This document shows, piece after piece, positions 42,796 through 51,507 of a stretch of DNA of 64,000 bases. Under the pieces are notes generated by a model, which saw nothing but the letters and a program-made list of their open reading frames with translations, was not told the origin of the DNA and ran no database searches. This DNA comes from Ancylobacter defluvii (GTDB taxonomy: Bacteria > Pseudomonadota > Alphaproteobacteria > Rhizobiales > Xanthobacteraceae). The stretch spans positions 62,001-126,000 of the forward strand of contig NZ_JAHBGD010000027.1 in assembly GCF_018390605.1 (NCBI RefSeq). Reading direction: 5' to 3'. The stretch's first letter is position 1; every line of letters begins with the position of its first letter. The position numbers and the translations under genes were made by a program.

Positions 42796-43914
42796 TCAGG
42801 CCGCCAGGTTCTGCTTGAAGAAGCTCGTGAGCTTGGCGAAGGGGATCAGATCGACACGATCATACAGATCCACGTGGCCGGCGCCCGGAACCCAGACAAG
42901 TTCCTTAGGCTCGGCCGCGCGCTTGTAGGCGTCTTCGCTGAACTCGCGCGAGTGCGCCTGATCTCCGCTGATGAATAGCATCGGACGCGGCGAAATCGTC
43001 TCGATGTCGTTGAAGGGATAGAAGTTCATGAACTTCACATTGCTGGTCACCGTCGGCTTCGTCGTCCTCTGCGCGGATGCGCCGGCCGGTGTGAACTCAC
43101 CGCGCGGCGTGCGGTAGAAGTCGTAGAATTCGCGCTGGATCGGATGGGTATCGGCGCTGAGCACGAGATCGGTGCCACCGGCGACCGCCACCTCGCCTCC
43201 GGCAAATTCGACATAACGCTGCTCGGCGGCGGCGGCGGCGATCTCCTTGCGCTGTTCCGTGGTGAGCGAATGGTTGAGCGCGTTGCGGTTGACCGACCCC
43301 ATATCGTACATGGAAACCGTAGCCACCGCGCGCAGTCGCGGATCGATCTTGGCCGCGCTGATGGCAAAGCTGCCGCTGCCGCAGATGCCGAGGACGCCGA
43401 TGCGGCTGCGATCAATGAAGGCTTGGCTGCCGAGATAATCGGCCGCGGCGCTGAAGGCCTCGGCATAGAGGTCCGGCGAGACCATATTGCGCGGCTGTCC
43501 GTCGCTCTCACCCCAGAAGGGCAGATCGATGGCCAGCGTGACGAATTCCTGCTCCGCCATTTTGGTCGCGTAGAGGTTGGAGCTTTGCTCCTTCACCGCG
43601 CCCATCGGATGGCCGACGATGATCGCCGGGTTGCGTGTGCCCCGGTTTAGGCCCTTCGGAGCGAATAGGTTTCCGACGACGTCCATCTGGTACTGGCTCT
43701 TGAAGGTGACCTTCTCAAGCGTGACCTTGTCGCTGGTGTAGAAATTCGCGGCGCCGCGCGACATGTCCTGCGCGTTGGCCGATGACGCGTCGAGAAGGGA
43801 CATCATACCGACGGTGGCCACGCCCACGCCGGTCATTTTGAGCAAGTCGCGGCGGTCGATCTGCTCGCCAGCGGCTTGCGTCGTAGCGGTCTTGTCTTTT
43901 GCGTGTCGATCCAT
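42796..43914 (-). CDS. Tat-exported alpha/beta hydrolase (dienelactone hydrolase-like)
   Basis: A 372-residue protein with a twin-arginine signal, DRRDLLKMTGVGVATVGMMS, followed by the alpha/beta hydrolase fold. The nucleophile elbow is VLGICGSGSF (the Cys of GxCxG or the following Ser could be the nucleophile). The acid region is FISGDQAHS, and the His lies in PGAGHVDLYD. Tat export means it acts in the periplasm. A GGAGA ribosome-binding site precedes ATG 43914. It is on the same strand as the LysR gene upstream, with a palindrome in the 165-base gap. Confidence 0.88.
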   Translation of the reverse strand: MDRHAKDKTATTQAAGEQIDRRDLLKMTGVGVATVGMMSLLDASSANAQDMSRGAANFYTSDKVTLEKVTFKSQYQMDVVGNLFAPKGLNRGTRNPAIIVGHPMGAVKEQSSNLYATKMAEQEFVTLAIDLPFWGESDGQPRNMVSPDLYAEAFSAAADYLGSQAFIDRSRIGVLGICGSGSFAISAAKIDPRLRAVATVSMYDMGSVNRNALNHSLTTEQRKEIAAAAAEQRYVEFAGGEVAVAGGTDLVLSADTHPIQREFYDFYRTPRGEFTPAGASAQRTTKPTVTSNVKFMNFYPFNDIETISPRPMLFISGDQAHSREFSEDAYKRAAEPKELVWVPGAGHVDLYDRVDLIPFAKLTSFFKQNLAA

Positions 43915-44017
43915 AGGAGTCTCCTTTGCGAGCCGTGGGCGGCTCTGCATGCCAGACAATGTGGCGCGAGGCAGACGCGGTAAGTAGGCCTATGAATTGG
44001 CTAGAAGCTATGAGCGT

Positions 44018-44036
44018 GCCTCATCAATCGATTGAT
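44018..44036. promoter_or_regulatory. Palindromic candidate operator upstream of the hydrolase gene
   Basis: ATCAATCGATTGAT (44023-44036) is a perfect 14-bp palindrome located 109 bases before the hydrolase ATG. The 13-mer GCCTCATCAATCG (44018-44030) also occurs at 50720-50732, upstream of MFS and ADH genes. A LysR-type operator is likely but not proven. Confidence 0.5.
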
Positions 44037-44079
44037 CGGCATCCAAAGATGGCCTGCTGAACTTCCGCAAGTGTGGGCG

Positions 44080-44973
44080 TCATGTCCGATGGCGCAGGGC
44101 GTCCAGCAAAGCGACGAAGGCTGGCGAGGACTGACGTCGGCTGGGGTAATAGAGATAGAAGCCATCCCAATAGGCGCACCAGTCCTCCAGCACGCGGATG
44201 AGCTGCCCCGCGCGGATATGGTCGCGGGCGATTTCCTCGGGGACAAAGGCAAGGCCTGCGCCGGCAAGCGCGGCGTCGAGCACATGGAAGATGTTGTTGA
44301 AGGCCAACTGGCCGTCGACCCGTATCTTCAGCTCGCGTCCATCTTTCTCGAAATCCCAGGCCCACAGGCCGCCGGAGGTCTGGAAACGGTAGTTGATGCA
44401 GCGGTGCTGGACGAGATCCTGCGGATGCTCGGGCACCGGATGCTCCGCGAAATAGACGGGGGTGCCGACCACGGCGAAGCGGAAATCGGGCCCGATACGG
44501 GCCGAGATCATGTCCTTGGCAAGCTGCTCGCCCATACGTACGCCGGCATCGTAGCGCTCGGTAACGATGTCGGTGAGGCCATTGTCGAGCATCAGCTCGA
44601 CCTTGATATCCGGATATCTGGGCAGGAATTTCTGCAGCTTGGGCCAGAGGACACTGCTGATGGCGTAGTCCGAGGCGCTGATACGGATCGTTCCCGCCGG
44701 GGTGTCGCGCAGATCGTTCAGAGCATCGACCTGCGCCTCGATCTCGTCGAAGTGCGGGCCGATCCCTTGCAGCAGGCGCTCGCCGGCCTCGGTTGGCGAG
44801 ACGGCGCGGGTGGTGCGCGTCAGCAGGCGAACGCCGAGCCGGGCTTCGAGCTGGCGGATCGTGTGGCTAAGGGCCGACTGCGACACACCCATGCGCGAGG
44901 CCGCCCGCGTGAAACTGCGTTCGCGGGCGACAGCGATGAAGGCCAGAAGGTCATTGATGTTCTCGCGCGCCAT
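44080..44973 (-). CDS. LysR-family transcriptional regulator
   Basis: A 297-residue LTTR with an N-terminal winged helix (MARENINDLLAFIAVARERS, FTRAASRMGVSQSALSHTIR, RLGVRLLTRTTRAVSPTEAG) and a periplasmic-binding-like effector domain. It is the upstream neighbour of the hydrolase on the same strand and diverges from the cyclophilin-like and dehydrogenase genes. A shared 13-mer in two promoter regions suggests the regulon spans 43.9-50.9 kb. The effector is unknown. Confidence 0.93.
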   Translation of the reverse strand: MARENINDLLAFIAVARERSFTRAASRMGVSQSALSHTIRQLEARLGVRLLTRTTRAVSPTEAGERLLQGIGPHFDEIEAQVDALNDLRDTPAGTIRISASDYAISSVLWPKLQKFLPRYPDIKVELMLDNGLTDIVTERYDAGVRMGEQLAKDMISARIGPDFRFAVVGTPVYFAEHPVPEHPQDLVQHRCINYRFQTSGGLWAWDFEKDGRELKIRVDGQLAFNNIFHVLDAALAGAGLAFVPEEIARDHIRAGQLIRVLEDWCAYWDGFYLYYPSRRQSSPAFVALLDALRHRT

Positions 44974-45263
44974 CCATGATCACCTCTCATAAGATCAGAT
45001 TGATTATATCGTAAGAACGAAGGGCCGATAGGTGCCGCCCGGCACCCGGCGCCACTCCTCCCGTCACGACTTCATCAACTCTCCCTCAAAGCCGACGCTG
45101 AGAACCCGATGATCGCGGCGGGCCAGATTGATGAAACGTCCTCATGTCTCCATGCGGAAGCCCACCGCTAACGGACACCCGGCAGTCTCGCTACCTTACC
45201 GTCGGATACGGCGGACAAGTGCCGTGTCGTGGGCGACCCACGCCCGGAAATGGAACAGTGATC

Positions 45264-45711
45264 ATGGTTGTGACGCGCAGGAGGGTGCTCGGAGCCTGTG
45301 TGGCCGCGCGTCATTGGCGCGTCGGGGCCCGCGTGGGGCCAGGGAACGGAGAAGCCGTTCATGAAATTCGAATTTGCCTTCAGTGGACAGATGTTCACGG
45401 CGACTCTGCTCGACAACCCGACAACGCGCGATTTCGTGTCGATGCTTCCGCTCACGCTCAAGATCGACGATTATTCGACCAACGAGAAGATCGCCCATCT
45501 ACCACGCAAGCTGACCGAAGCGGGCAGCGGGATCTTCGGCAATGAGGCACCTGGCGACATCGCCTATTTCGCGCCCTGGGGCAATCTCGTCTTTTATTAT
45601 GCGGACTACCACTATTGGCCCGGCCTGATCCGGCTCGGGCGGCTCGACGGCGGGATCACGCCGCTGCTGACACGCGGGCAATTCCCGTTGACCGCGACGC
45701 TTGCCGGGTGA
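45264..45711 (+). pseudogene. Cyclophilin-like fold protein with Tat signal, frameshifted
   Basis: An ATG at 45264 opens MVVTRRRVLGACVAA, a twin-arginine-like signal. A single extra base near 45309-45313 shifts the frame, and the other frame continues IGASGPAWGQGTEKPF, then FSGQMFTATLLDNPTTRDFV, LPLTLKIDDYSTNEK and ending GQFPLTATLAG. Removing one base gives one clean protein of about 148 residues, a paralogue of the gene at 41880-42296. A downstream ATG (45361) would still make the domain without export. A sequencing error is possible. Confidence 0.75.
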
Positions 45712-45855
45712 CGCGAGCGTCGCGTCGACCACCGTGTCCGGCCACAAGAACACGTTTCGGCGTGTGCTGCGCCGCGCGCCGGATCAATGCGTAAACACAG
45801 CGGGCAAGACCTTGAATATTGGCTGGGGGCAGCTGAGCAACACAAGAGGAACAGC

Positions 45856-46188
45856 ATGTCCTACGACCCCGACCACTATGTCGTCGATTCCCGGCGCCTC
45901 GGCAGCAGCTATCTCCTCGCGGCCATCGTGCTGGGCGTACTCTTCGCCCAGTGTTTTCCGGAAACGTCCACCGCGGATCATGCCACGCTGAGCGCCGCCC
46001 AACCCGCCATCGTGGTGCTGTCGCTGGCCCGCTTCGACCCCAGCGATGACGAGACGGACTTCGCGGACGCCACCTCCCGCAGGGGCCCCTCCCACGTCGC
46101 TCCCGCCGGTTTCGGTCCTGCCGGTTTCACTGCTGCCGAGTGCGCCGCCGGGCACGAAGGCCGGACGTCGAGCATTCAGGCGCTCTGA
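45856..46188 (+). CDS. Small membrane protein, 110 residues
   Basis: Begins MSYDPDHYVVDSRRLGSSYL and has a single hydrophobic segment LLAAIVLGVLFAQCFPE. The C-terminal half is polar and Gly/Ala/Pro-rich. AGGAACAGC precedes the ATG. It lies between the cyclophilin-like pseudogene and the dehydrogenase genes on the same strand. Family not recognised. Confidence 0.5.
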   Translation: MSYDPDHYVVDSRRLGSSYLLAAIVLGVLFAQCFPETSTADHATLSAAQPAIVVLSLARFDPSDDETDFADATSRRGPSHVAPAGFGPAGFTAAECAAGHEGRTSSIQAL

Positions 46189-46373
46189 CGCAGCCGTTCA
46201 TGAGCGCGGCTCATGGGGGCAAGCGGGGTGTGCACCTAATCTGTCGATCCGGCGGCTGATAGAATTAGACCAAATGGAAGCGGTGGAATGACCGACGATA
46301 GCGCTGCCTTGCGCAGCGTCGCGATCGCCTGCATGCGCAGCATTTCCGTTTCCGGCGGCCTTTTACAAGGAGA

Positions 46374-46826
46374 ATGACGGTGGACATCACCATTAACGGG
46401 CAGCTGCACCAGCTGGATATCGAGCCTGACACCCCGTTGCTCTGGGTGCTGCGCGACGAACTCGGCATGACCGGCACCAAATATGGCTGCGGCGTTGCCC
46501 AGTGTGGCGCCTGCACCGTGCTGGTCGATGGTCAGGCCACGCGCTCCTGCGTGACGCCGGTCGAGGCGGTTGCGGGCAGCCAGATCATGACCATCGAGGC
46601 GGTGACGCAGGATCCGGTGGGCCAGAAGGTGGTGGAGGCGTGGGTGTCGCAGCAGGTCGCGCAGTGCGGCTACTGCCAGTCCGGCCAGGTAATGGCGGCG
46701 ACCGCGCTGCTCAAGCAGACCCCCAAGCCCAGCGACGAGGACATCGCGGCGGCCATGGTCAATCTGTGCCGCTGCGGCACCTATAACGCAATCGCCGCTG
46801 CCGTCCGGCACGCGGCGCAGGCCTGA
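46374..46826 (+). CDS. 2Fe-2S subunit of a molybdopterin dehydrogenase (IorA/XdhC-like small chain)
   Basis: A 150-residue ferredoxin-fold electron-transfer subunit. The plant-type cluster uses C39, C44, C47 and C59 (KYGCGVAQCGACTVLV, ATRSC). The second cluster uses C98, C101, C132 and C134 (QCGYCQSGQ, NLCRCGTY). It passes electrons from the molybdenum subunit (46838-49087) to an acceptor. An AAGGAGA ribosome-binding site supports ATG 46374. It is close in type to isoquinoline 1-oxidoreductase alpha chains and aldehyde dehydrogenases; the substrate is unknown. Confidence 0.92.
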   Translation: MTVDITINGQLHQLDIEPDTPLLWVLRDELGMTGTKYGCGVAQCGACTVLVDGQATRSCVTPVEAVAGSQIMTIEAVTQDPVGQKVVEAWVSQQVAQCGYCQSGQVMAATALLKQTPKPSDEDIAAAMVNLCRCGTYNAIAAAVRHAAQA

Positions 46827-46837
46827 GGAGCGGCGCG

Positions 46838-49087
46838 ATGAACGAGATGAGACCCCTCCTCAAGGCGGCGACCCGCAAATCCGACGCCTTGCCCCTCAAC
46901 CTCTCGCGCCGCAGCTTTCTCGGCGCCTCGCTCGGCGCCCTGGCGCTGGGCGTGGTTCTTCCGGCCGGTGGACGTGCATTCGCCCAGGAGGCCGCGCCCG
47001 CCATCGTGCCGGGCACGCGGGTCAATGCCTATATCCAGATCCAGCCGGACAGCACGGTGCTGTTCCGCAGCGCCTTTATTGAGGGCGGCCAGGGCATCTT
47101 CACCGCCATGGCGCAGATCGTGGGCGAGGAACTCGACGTCGATCCCACGCAGTTCGTCGTGGAAGGGGCGCCTCCCGGCCCGGACTACACGCTGATCGGC
47201 GGCTACCGCTTCACAGGCGGCAGCATGTCGGTCCGCAAAAGCTACGATGCCATGCGCCAGCTCGGCGCCGCCGCGCGCCAGATGCTGCTTCAGGCTGCCG
47301 CCACCCAACTCGGCGTACCGATGGCGGAACTCGCGACCCAGCCCGGCCGGGTGATCTACGCCGCCTCGAACCGCTCGATCCCCTATGGCGATCTCGCGAC
47401 TGCGGCCGCCGCTCTGCCGGTGCCGACGGACGTCCCCCTGCGCGCCCGCGAGGATTTCCGCTGGATCGGCAAGCCGGTCGCCCGCATCGACATTCGTGAC
47501 AAGTCGACCGGCAAGGCGACCTACGCTATCGACCTGAAGGTGGATGGCATGCTCTACGGCGCCGTTCAGCATGGCGTTCGTCTCGGGATGGAACCTGGCG
47601 CCCTCGCCAACGAGGATGAGGTCAAGGCGATGCCGGGCGTCCACTCCGTGCACCGCCTGCCCGGCGCCGTCGCCGTGCTGGCCAATAGCTGGTGGCGGGC
47701 GCGGCGTGCCGTGGAGGCACTTCAGATCACCTGGGCCGAGGCCGCTCCCGGCAGCACGGTCCGGGTCATGCCGGCGGACTACTCCTCGGAGAAGCACCTC
47801 GCCGACCTCAAGGCGCGCACCGGCGACGGCCTCGCCTTCGAGACCCATGGCGAGGTAGGCCCGGCGCTGGCGGGTGCCGCCCGGATCGTAGAGGCAAGCT
47901 TCGATGCCCCGCATCTCGCCCATGCCCAGTTGGAGCCGCCCTCGGCGATCGCCCGCTTCAACGCGGACGGCACGCTGGAGGTATGGGCGCCCAACCAGGC
48001 GCCTGAGATGTTCCAGGCCGATGCGGCCAAGGTGGCCGGCATCGCGCCTGAAAAGGTCATCATCCACTCGCCGATCCTCGGCGGTTTCTTCGGCCGGCAC
48101 TTCCTCTACCAGACCGCCAATCCCTATCAGCAGGCGATCATCCTCGCGAAAGCGACAGGCCGGCCGGTGAAGCTGCTCTGGACACGGGAAGAGGAGTTCC
48201 TGCGCGACGCGCTCCGGCCGATGAGCGTCGCCCGCTTCCGCGCCGGCCTCGACGCCAGCGGCATGCCGGTCGCGCTGAGCGCGGTTACCGTCGGCGAGGG
48301 CGCGACCGGGCGCTGGTTCGGCCGCACGGCCGACAAGGTGGACAGCTCTGCCGTCGAAGGCATCGCCGGCAAGGTCTACGCCATCGGCAATCGCCGCGTT
48401 GGCCAGATCCATGTCGATGATCCCGCAATCATCGGCTTCTGGCGCTCGGTCGGCCATTCGATGAACGACTTCTTTTATGAGACGTTCTTCGACGAGATGG
48501 CCGACGCCGGCAAGCAGGACCCCTACGAGCTGCGCCGCCGGCTTCTCGCGGACAGCCCGCGCCACCGCGCCCTGATCGAGGCGGTCGCAGAGCTTTCCGG
48601 CGGCTGGAAGCGCGGTCCTTTCACCGCCGAGGACGGCACAAGGCGCGCCCGTGGCGTCGCCATGGCTTCGCCCTTTGGCAGCGAGGTCGCGACCATCGCC
48701 GAAGTCTCGCTGAAGCAGGGCGAGGTCGTCGTCCACAATGTGTGGGTGGCGGTCGATCCCGGCAGCATCGTGAACCCCGCGATCATCGAGGCACAGGTGA
48801 ACTCGGCCGTGGCGCTTGGGCTGTCGTCGGCGCTGCTGGAGGAAGTCGTATATGAAGGGGGCGTCCCTCGCGCCCGCAACTATGACGGCTACCCAATCCT
48901 GCCGCCCGACCGGATGCCCAAGGTGCATGTGCGCATCGTCGAAAGCGGTGCTCCCATGGGCGGAATCGGCGAGCCCGGCCTTCCCGGCGTGCCACCCGCC
49001 GTGGTCAACGCCGCTTCGGTCCTGACCGGCCAGAGAATCCGTAGCCTGCCGCTCTCGCGCAGCAACCTGACGGACATGGCGGGCTAA
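46838..49087 (+). CDS. Molybdopterin-dependent aldehyde/aromatic dehydrogenase large subunit (IorB-like)
   Basis: A 749-residue catalytic subunit. A twin-arginine signal (LSRRSFLGASLGALALGVVL) directs export with the 2Fe-2S partner. The two-domain xanthine dehydrogenase-like core includes HLAHAQLEPPSAIARFNAD, then HSPILGGFFGRHF (cofactor loop) and the C-terminal GGIGEPGLPGVPPAVVNA, where the Glu of GEPG is the likely catalytic base. It hydroxylates an aldehyde or N-heterocycle using water. The gene lies 11 bases downstream of its partner. Maturation genes (XdhC, MobA) are not nearby and must be supplied elsewhere. Confidence 0.92.
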   Translation: MNEMRPLLKAATRKSDALPLNLSRRSFLGASLGALALGVVLPAGGRAFAQEAAPAIVPGTRVNAYIQIQPDSTVLFRSAFIEGGQGIFTAMAQIVGEELDVDPTQFVVEGAPPGPDYTLIGGYRFTGGSMSVRKSYDAMRQLGAAARQMLLQAAATQLGVPMAELATQPGRVIYAASNRSIPYGDLATAAAALPVPTDVPLRAREDFRWIGKPVARIDIRDKSTGKATYAIDLKVDGMLYGAVQHGVRLGMEPGALANEDEVKAMPGVHSVHRLPGAVAVLANSWWRARRAVEALQITWAEAAPGSTVRVMPADYSSEKHLADLKARTGDGLAFETHGEVGPALAGAARIVEASFDAPHLAHAQLEPPSAIARFNADGTLEVWAPNQAPEMFQADAAKVAGIAPEKVIIHSPILGGFFGRHFLYQTANPYQQAIILAKATGRPVKLLWTREEEFLRDALRPMSVARFRAGLDASGMPVALSAVTVGEGATGRWFGRTADKVDSSAVEGIAGKVYAIGNRRVGQIHVDDPAIIGFWRSVGHSMNDFFYETFFDEMADAGKQDPYELRRRLLADSPRHRALIEAVAELSGGWKRGPFTAEDGTRRARGVAMASPFGSEVATIAEVSLKQGEVVVHNVWVAVDPGSIVNPAIIEAQVNSAVALGLSSALLEEVVYEGGVPRARNYDGYPILPPDRMPKVHVRIVESGAPMGGIGEPGLPGVPPAVVNAASVLTGQRIRSLPLSRSNLTDMAG

Positions 49088-49252
49088 CGACCTACACGTT
49101 TCGGTCCCATAGCCCCCACCCCGGCACCACCGGGGCAGCCGCCCCTCACCGCGACGAGGTGGCGGCTGCAGCGTTTTCGGGGTCGGGTTAAGGGGGCGAT
49201 CACGACCGATCTGAAGTTCCGGCCCGCAACCGCGCTCTGGACCTGACGAAGA

Positions 49253-49285
49253 AAAACCCGCCGGATCAGCGATCCGGCGGGTTTT
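49253..49285. terminator. Strong bidirectional terminator between converging genes
   Basis: AAAACCCGCCGGATC (49253-49267), a 3-base loop and GATCCGGCGGGTTTT (49271-49285) form a perfect 15-bp stem. It has an A-run on the left and a T-run on the right, so it can stop transcription from both sides. It sits between the dehydrogenase gene and the converging MFS gene. Confidence 0.9.
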
Positions 49286-49319
49286 CGTTCGGCTCATGAG
49301 CGGGTCAAAAGGCACGCCG

Positions 49320-50531
49320 TCAGGACGCAACGAGAGCGGCCCGCCGGGCCGTCTTCGCGGCGAGCCAGGCGGCCATCACCAGCAGCACGGCGGCGGCCCC
49401 GAATGTCGCCTGATAGCCGCGGGCATCGAACAGCACGCCGCCGACCGTCGCGCCGATGGTGATGGCGAGCTGGACCACCGCGACCATCAGCCCGCCGCCG
49501 GCTTCCGCGTCTCGCGGCATGGTGCGCGACAGCCAGGTCCACCAGCCGACCGGCGCCGAGGTCGCGAGCAGGCCCCACACGCCCAGCAGGGCGGCAGTCA
49601 CCAGCAGTGACGCGCCGAAGCCGATCAGCGCCGCCGCGATCACCGCCATGATGGCAGGGATGAAGATAAGGGTGCGGTAAAGGGCGATCCTCACGAAGCG
49701 TTCGATCAGCAGGGTGCCGATGAAGCCGGTCACACCAATCAGTAGAAGGATGAGCGACAGCGCGGACAGATCGACCCGCGTCACCGTCTCAAGAAAGGGG
49801 CGCAGATAGGTGAACAGCGCGAACTGGCCCATGAAGAACACGCTGACGGCCGCCATGCCCAAGCACACCACCGGCCGACGAAGCAGGTAGAACACATGAG
49901 CGGAGGTGGCGCGCCCCTCGGTCTTCATCGAGGGCAGGCTGATGAGCTGCCAGACGAAGACCACCACGGCGACCGGGACAACGCAGAAAAAGGCGCCGCG
50001 CCAGCCAATGATCCCGCCAAGAAAGCTGCCCAGCGGGGCGGCGACCACGGTAGCCAGGGCATTTCCGCCATTGAGAATGGCGAGCGCCCTCGGCACCTGT
50101 TGTTCCGGCACCAGCCGCATCGCGGTCGCTGCCGATAGGGACCAGAAGCCGCCGATGACGATGCCGATCAGCGCACGCCCGATCATGAACACCGTATAGC
50201 TCGGCGCCGTCGCCGCGATCGCGCCGGAGGCGATCATCAGGCCGGTCAGCGCGAGCAGCAGGATCTTGCGATCGAGGCGGCCGGCGACGGCGGTGATGAA
50301 CAGGCTCGTGAGCACCGCGAACGCGCCGGAGACGGCGATGGCCTGCCCGGCCTGCCCTTCGGTGACGCGGAGTTCGGTAGCGATAGGGGTGAGCAGGCTC
50401 ACAGGCATGAACTCGGATGCGATGAGCGTGAAGACGCAGAGCGAGAGCGCGAAGACCGCGCTCCAGTTCGCGGCAGGGGAGGCGGTGGTCTCCGCCATGC
50501 CCTCGACGACGGGCATATCGTGAGTCAGCAT
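49320..50531 (-). CDS. MFS transporter, DHA1-type efflux family
   Basis: A 403-residue protein with about 12 membrane helices. It opens SAVFALSLCVFTLIASEFMP and SLLTPIATELRVTEGQAGQA, then AGRLDRKILLLALTG (motif A-like), and is closely related in pattern to the MFS at 27328-28545. It probably exports a small metabolite or drug. The start at 50531 follows TTGGAATC; the longer frame is not credible. It diverges from a truncated alcohol dehydrogenase, and the intergenic region has a possible LysR operator. Confidence 0.9.
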   Translation of the reverse strand: MLTHDMPVVEGMAETTASPAANWSAVFALSLCVFTLIASEFMPVSLLTPIATELRVTEGQAGQAIAVSGAFAVLTSLFITAVAGRLDRKILLLALTGLMIASGAIAATAPSYTVFMIGRALIGIVIGGFWSLSAATAMRLVPEQQVPRALAILNGGNALATVVAAPLGSFLGGIIGWRGAFFCVVPVAVVVFVWQLISLPSMKTEGRATSAHVFYLLRRPVVCLGMAAVSVFFMGQFALFTYLRPFLETVTRVDLSALSLILLLIGVTGFIGTLLIERFVRIALYRTLIFIPAIMAVIAAALIGFGASLLVTAALLGVWGLLATSAPVGWWTWLSRTMPRDAEAGGGLMVAVVQLAITIGATVGGVLFDARGYQATFGAAAVLLVMAAWLAAKTARRAALVAS

Positions 50532-50898
50532 AATGATTCCAATGAAAGGGCGCGCGCGCCGGTCGCCACGCAGCGACGCCGGCACCGTCCGGGACGACTC
50601 CCGCCGAGCTGTCGCCCGTCCCGCGCGGCGGGAGACGTGCGGCGGTGCAAGGTGGATCGAGGTTAGAGGGCGGCTTTCCCTGCGACTACCGGCCGGAGTG
50701 CGCATGGCGTGATGAGGGAGCCTCATCAATCGGGGGCGGCGCCCCCGAGCCTCGCATACGCGACTTCCATTGATGAGCGCCCGTCATGAGAGCTAGCGCG
50801 CGGCGGCTCTACCCCTGCCGGGTTGCCCGTCCTAGTTCAGGCGTGGATATTCCGGCGCCGCGCGTCAGCGGTGCGGCGGCCACGCACAGGAGAAGCCC
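50532..50898. other. Divergent regulatory gap between the MFS gene and the ADH fragment
   Basis: 367 bases. The right half holds the inverted pair CTCATCAA (50722-50729) and TTGATGAG (50770-50777) discussed under the operator entry. The left half (50532-50700) is GC-rich and I see nothing specific in it. Confidence 0.4.
50720..50777. promoter_or_regulatory. Candidate LysR-type operator, inverted CTCATCAA pair
   Basis: GCCTCATCAATCG (50720-50732) repeats the 13-mer at 44018-44030. A reverse-complement half TTGATGAG lies at 50770-50777, so the region contains an inverted repeat with a 40-base spacer. It stands upstream of both the MFS gene and the ADH fragment. The LysR at 44080-44973 is the obvious candidate binder. 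Confidence 0.45.
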
Positions 50899-51051
50899 AT
50901 GAAGACCATTGGCTGCGCGGCGCGCTCGAAGACGACCCCGCTCAGTCCCTATGATTTCGAGCGGCGTGAGCTGCGGCCGAACGATGTCGCGATGGAGGTG
51001 CTCTATTGCGGCGTCTGCCATTCGGACCTGCATCAGGTACACCGGCGTTGA
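50899..51051 (+). pseudogene. Truncated zinc alcohol dehydrogenase, N-terminus only
   Basis: ATG 50899 encodes MKTIGCAARSKTTPLSPYDF, then RPNDVAMEVLYCGVCHSDLH, the start of NAD(P)-dependent cinnamyl-alcohol-type alcohol dehydrogenases. The first zinc ligand is the Cys in GVCHSDLH. After QV the match ends and a stop follows at 51049. The rest (about 300 residues) is lost. The breakpoint coincides with the 60-bp repeat that also occurs at 59116, so recombination at that repeat probably removed it. Confidence 0.85.
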
Positions 51052-51103
51052 TAAAAATGAGAACTACGTTTCCGCTGCAGCGCTCTAAACCGCGCTTGGC
51101 GGA
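51042..51103. repeat. Island-flanking direct repeat, left copy
   Basis: About 60 bp, with the core TGAGAACTACGT (51058-51069) and CCGCGCTTG, found again at 59116-59176 in the same orientation with roughly 75-80% identity by eye. On the minus strand both could encode K-R-G-L-E-x-x-S-x-x-V-V-L-x-F-I, so they are probably two relics of one gene. They bracket the 51.5-59.0 kb oxidase/ABC island. Confidence 0.65.
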
Positions 51104-51507
51104 GGCTATTGGTCCGCGCCTTTCCGGTCCGGCTCTTCTTCAAGATGTGTAAAATGGTGAGCGGCATGCCCTACTGATGATGGCCTTCGGCAGATCGTAG
51201 CCAGCCGTATATGAGCCCGCCCTTGGCATGCAGATTGGCCTGCTCGGCAGCGTACGAGGCGCTACGCCGCGTGAACACCGCGCGGCCCCAGGTGAAGCTC
51301 GGCACCTCTCGCTTGGCGGATTTGGTGCGCTCCAGTCAGCATCTCTCCATCTTGCCTCACACGGCACATAAACCAGCAACTTATCAATATGTGAGAATAT
51401 CAGCATATGAAATTCTCATTGTGAAATAATATTGACGTCTCGGCCGGCGACGTGATCGGCTACCGACATCCCTGCGGATTTCGGAGCCTGCCTCGGCAGG
51501 GAAGACG
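51052..51507. other. Gap of 456 bases with gene debris
   Basis: Contains the left repeat (to 51103). A minus-strand stretch around 51175-51320 reads KREVPSFTWGRAVFTRRSAS and AEQANLHAKGGLIYGWL without a start and out of any known family. The part just before 51508 is AT-richer (TATGTGAGAATATCAGCATATG) and probably holds the promoter of the FAD oxidoreductase gene. Confidence 0.4.

Noticed and set aside
46781..49330. An 849-codon open frame on the minus strand opposite the dehydrogenase genes
   Set aside because: It is an antisense shadow of the two dehydrogenase genes: the plus strand has the conserved Fe-S and molybdopterin motifs, whereas the antisense product is His/Arg/Gly-rich low-quality sequence.
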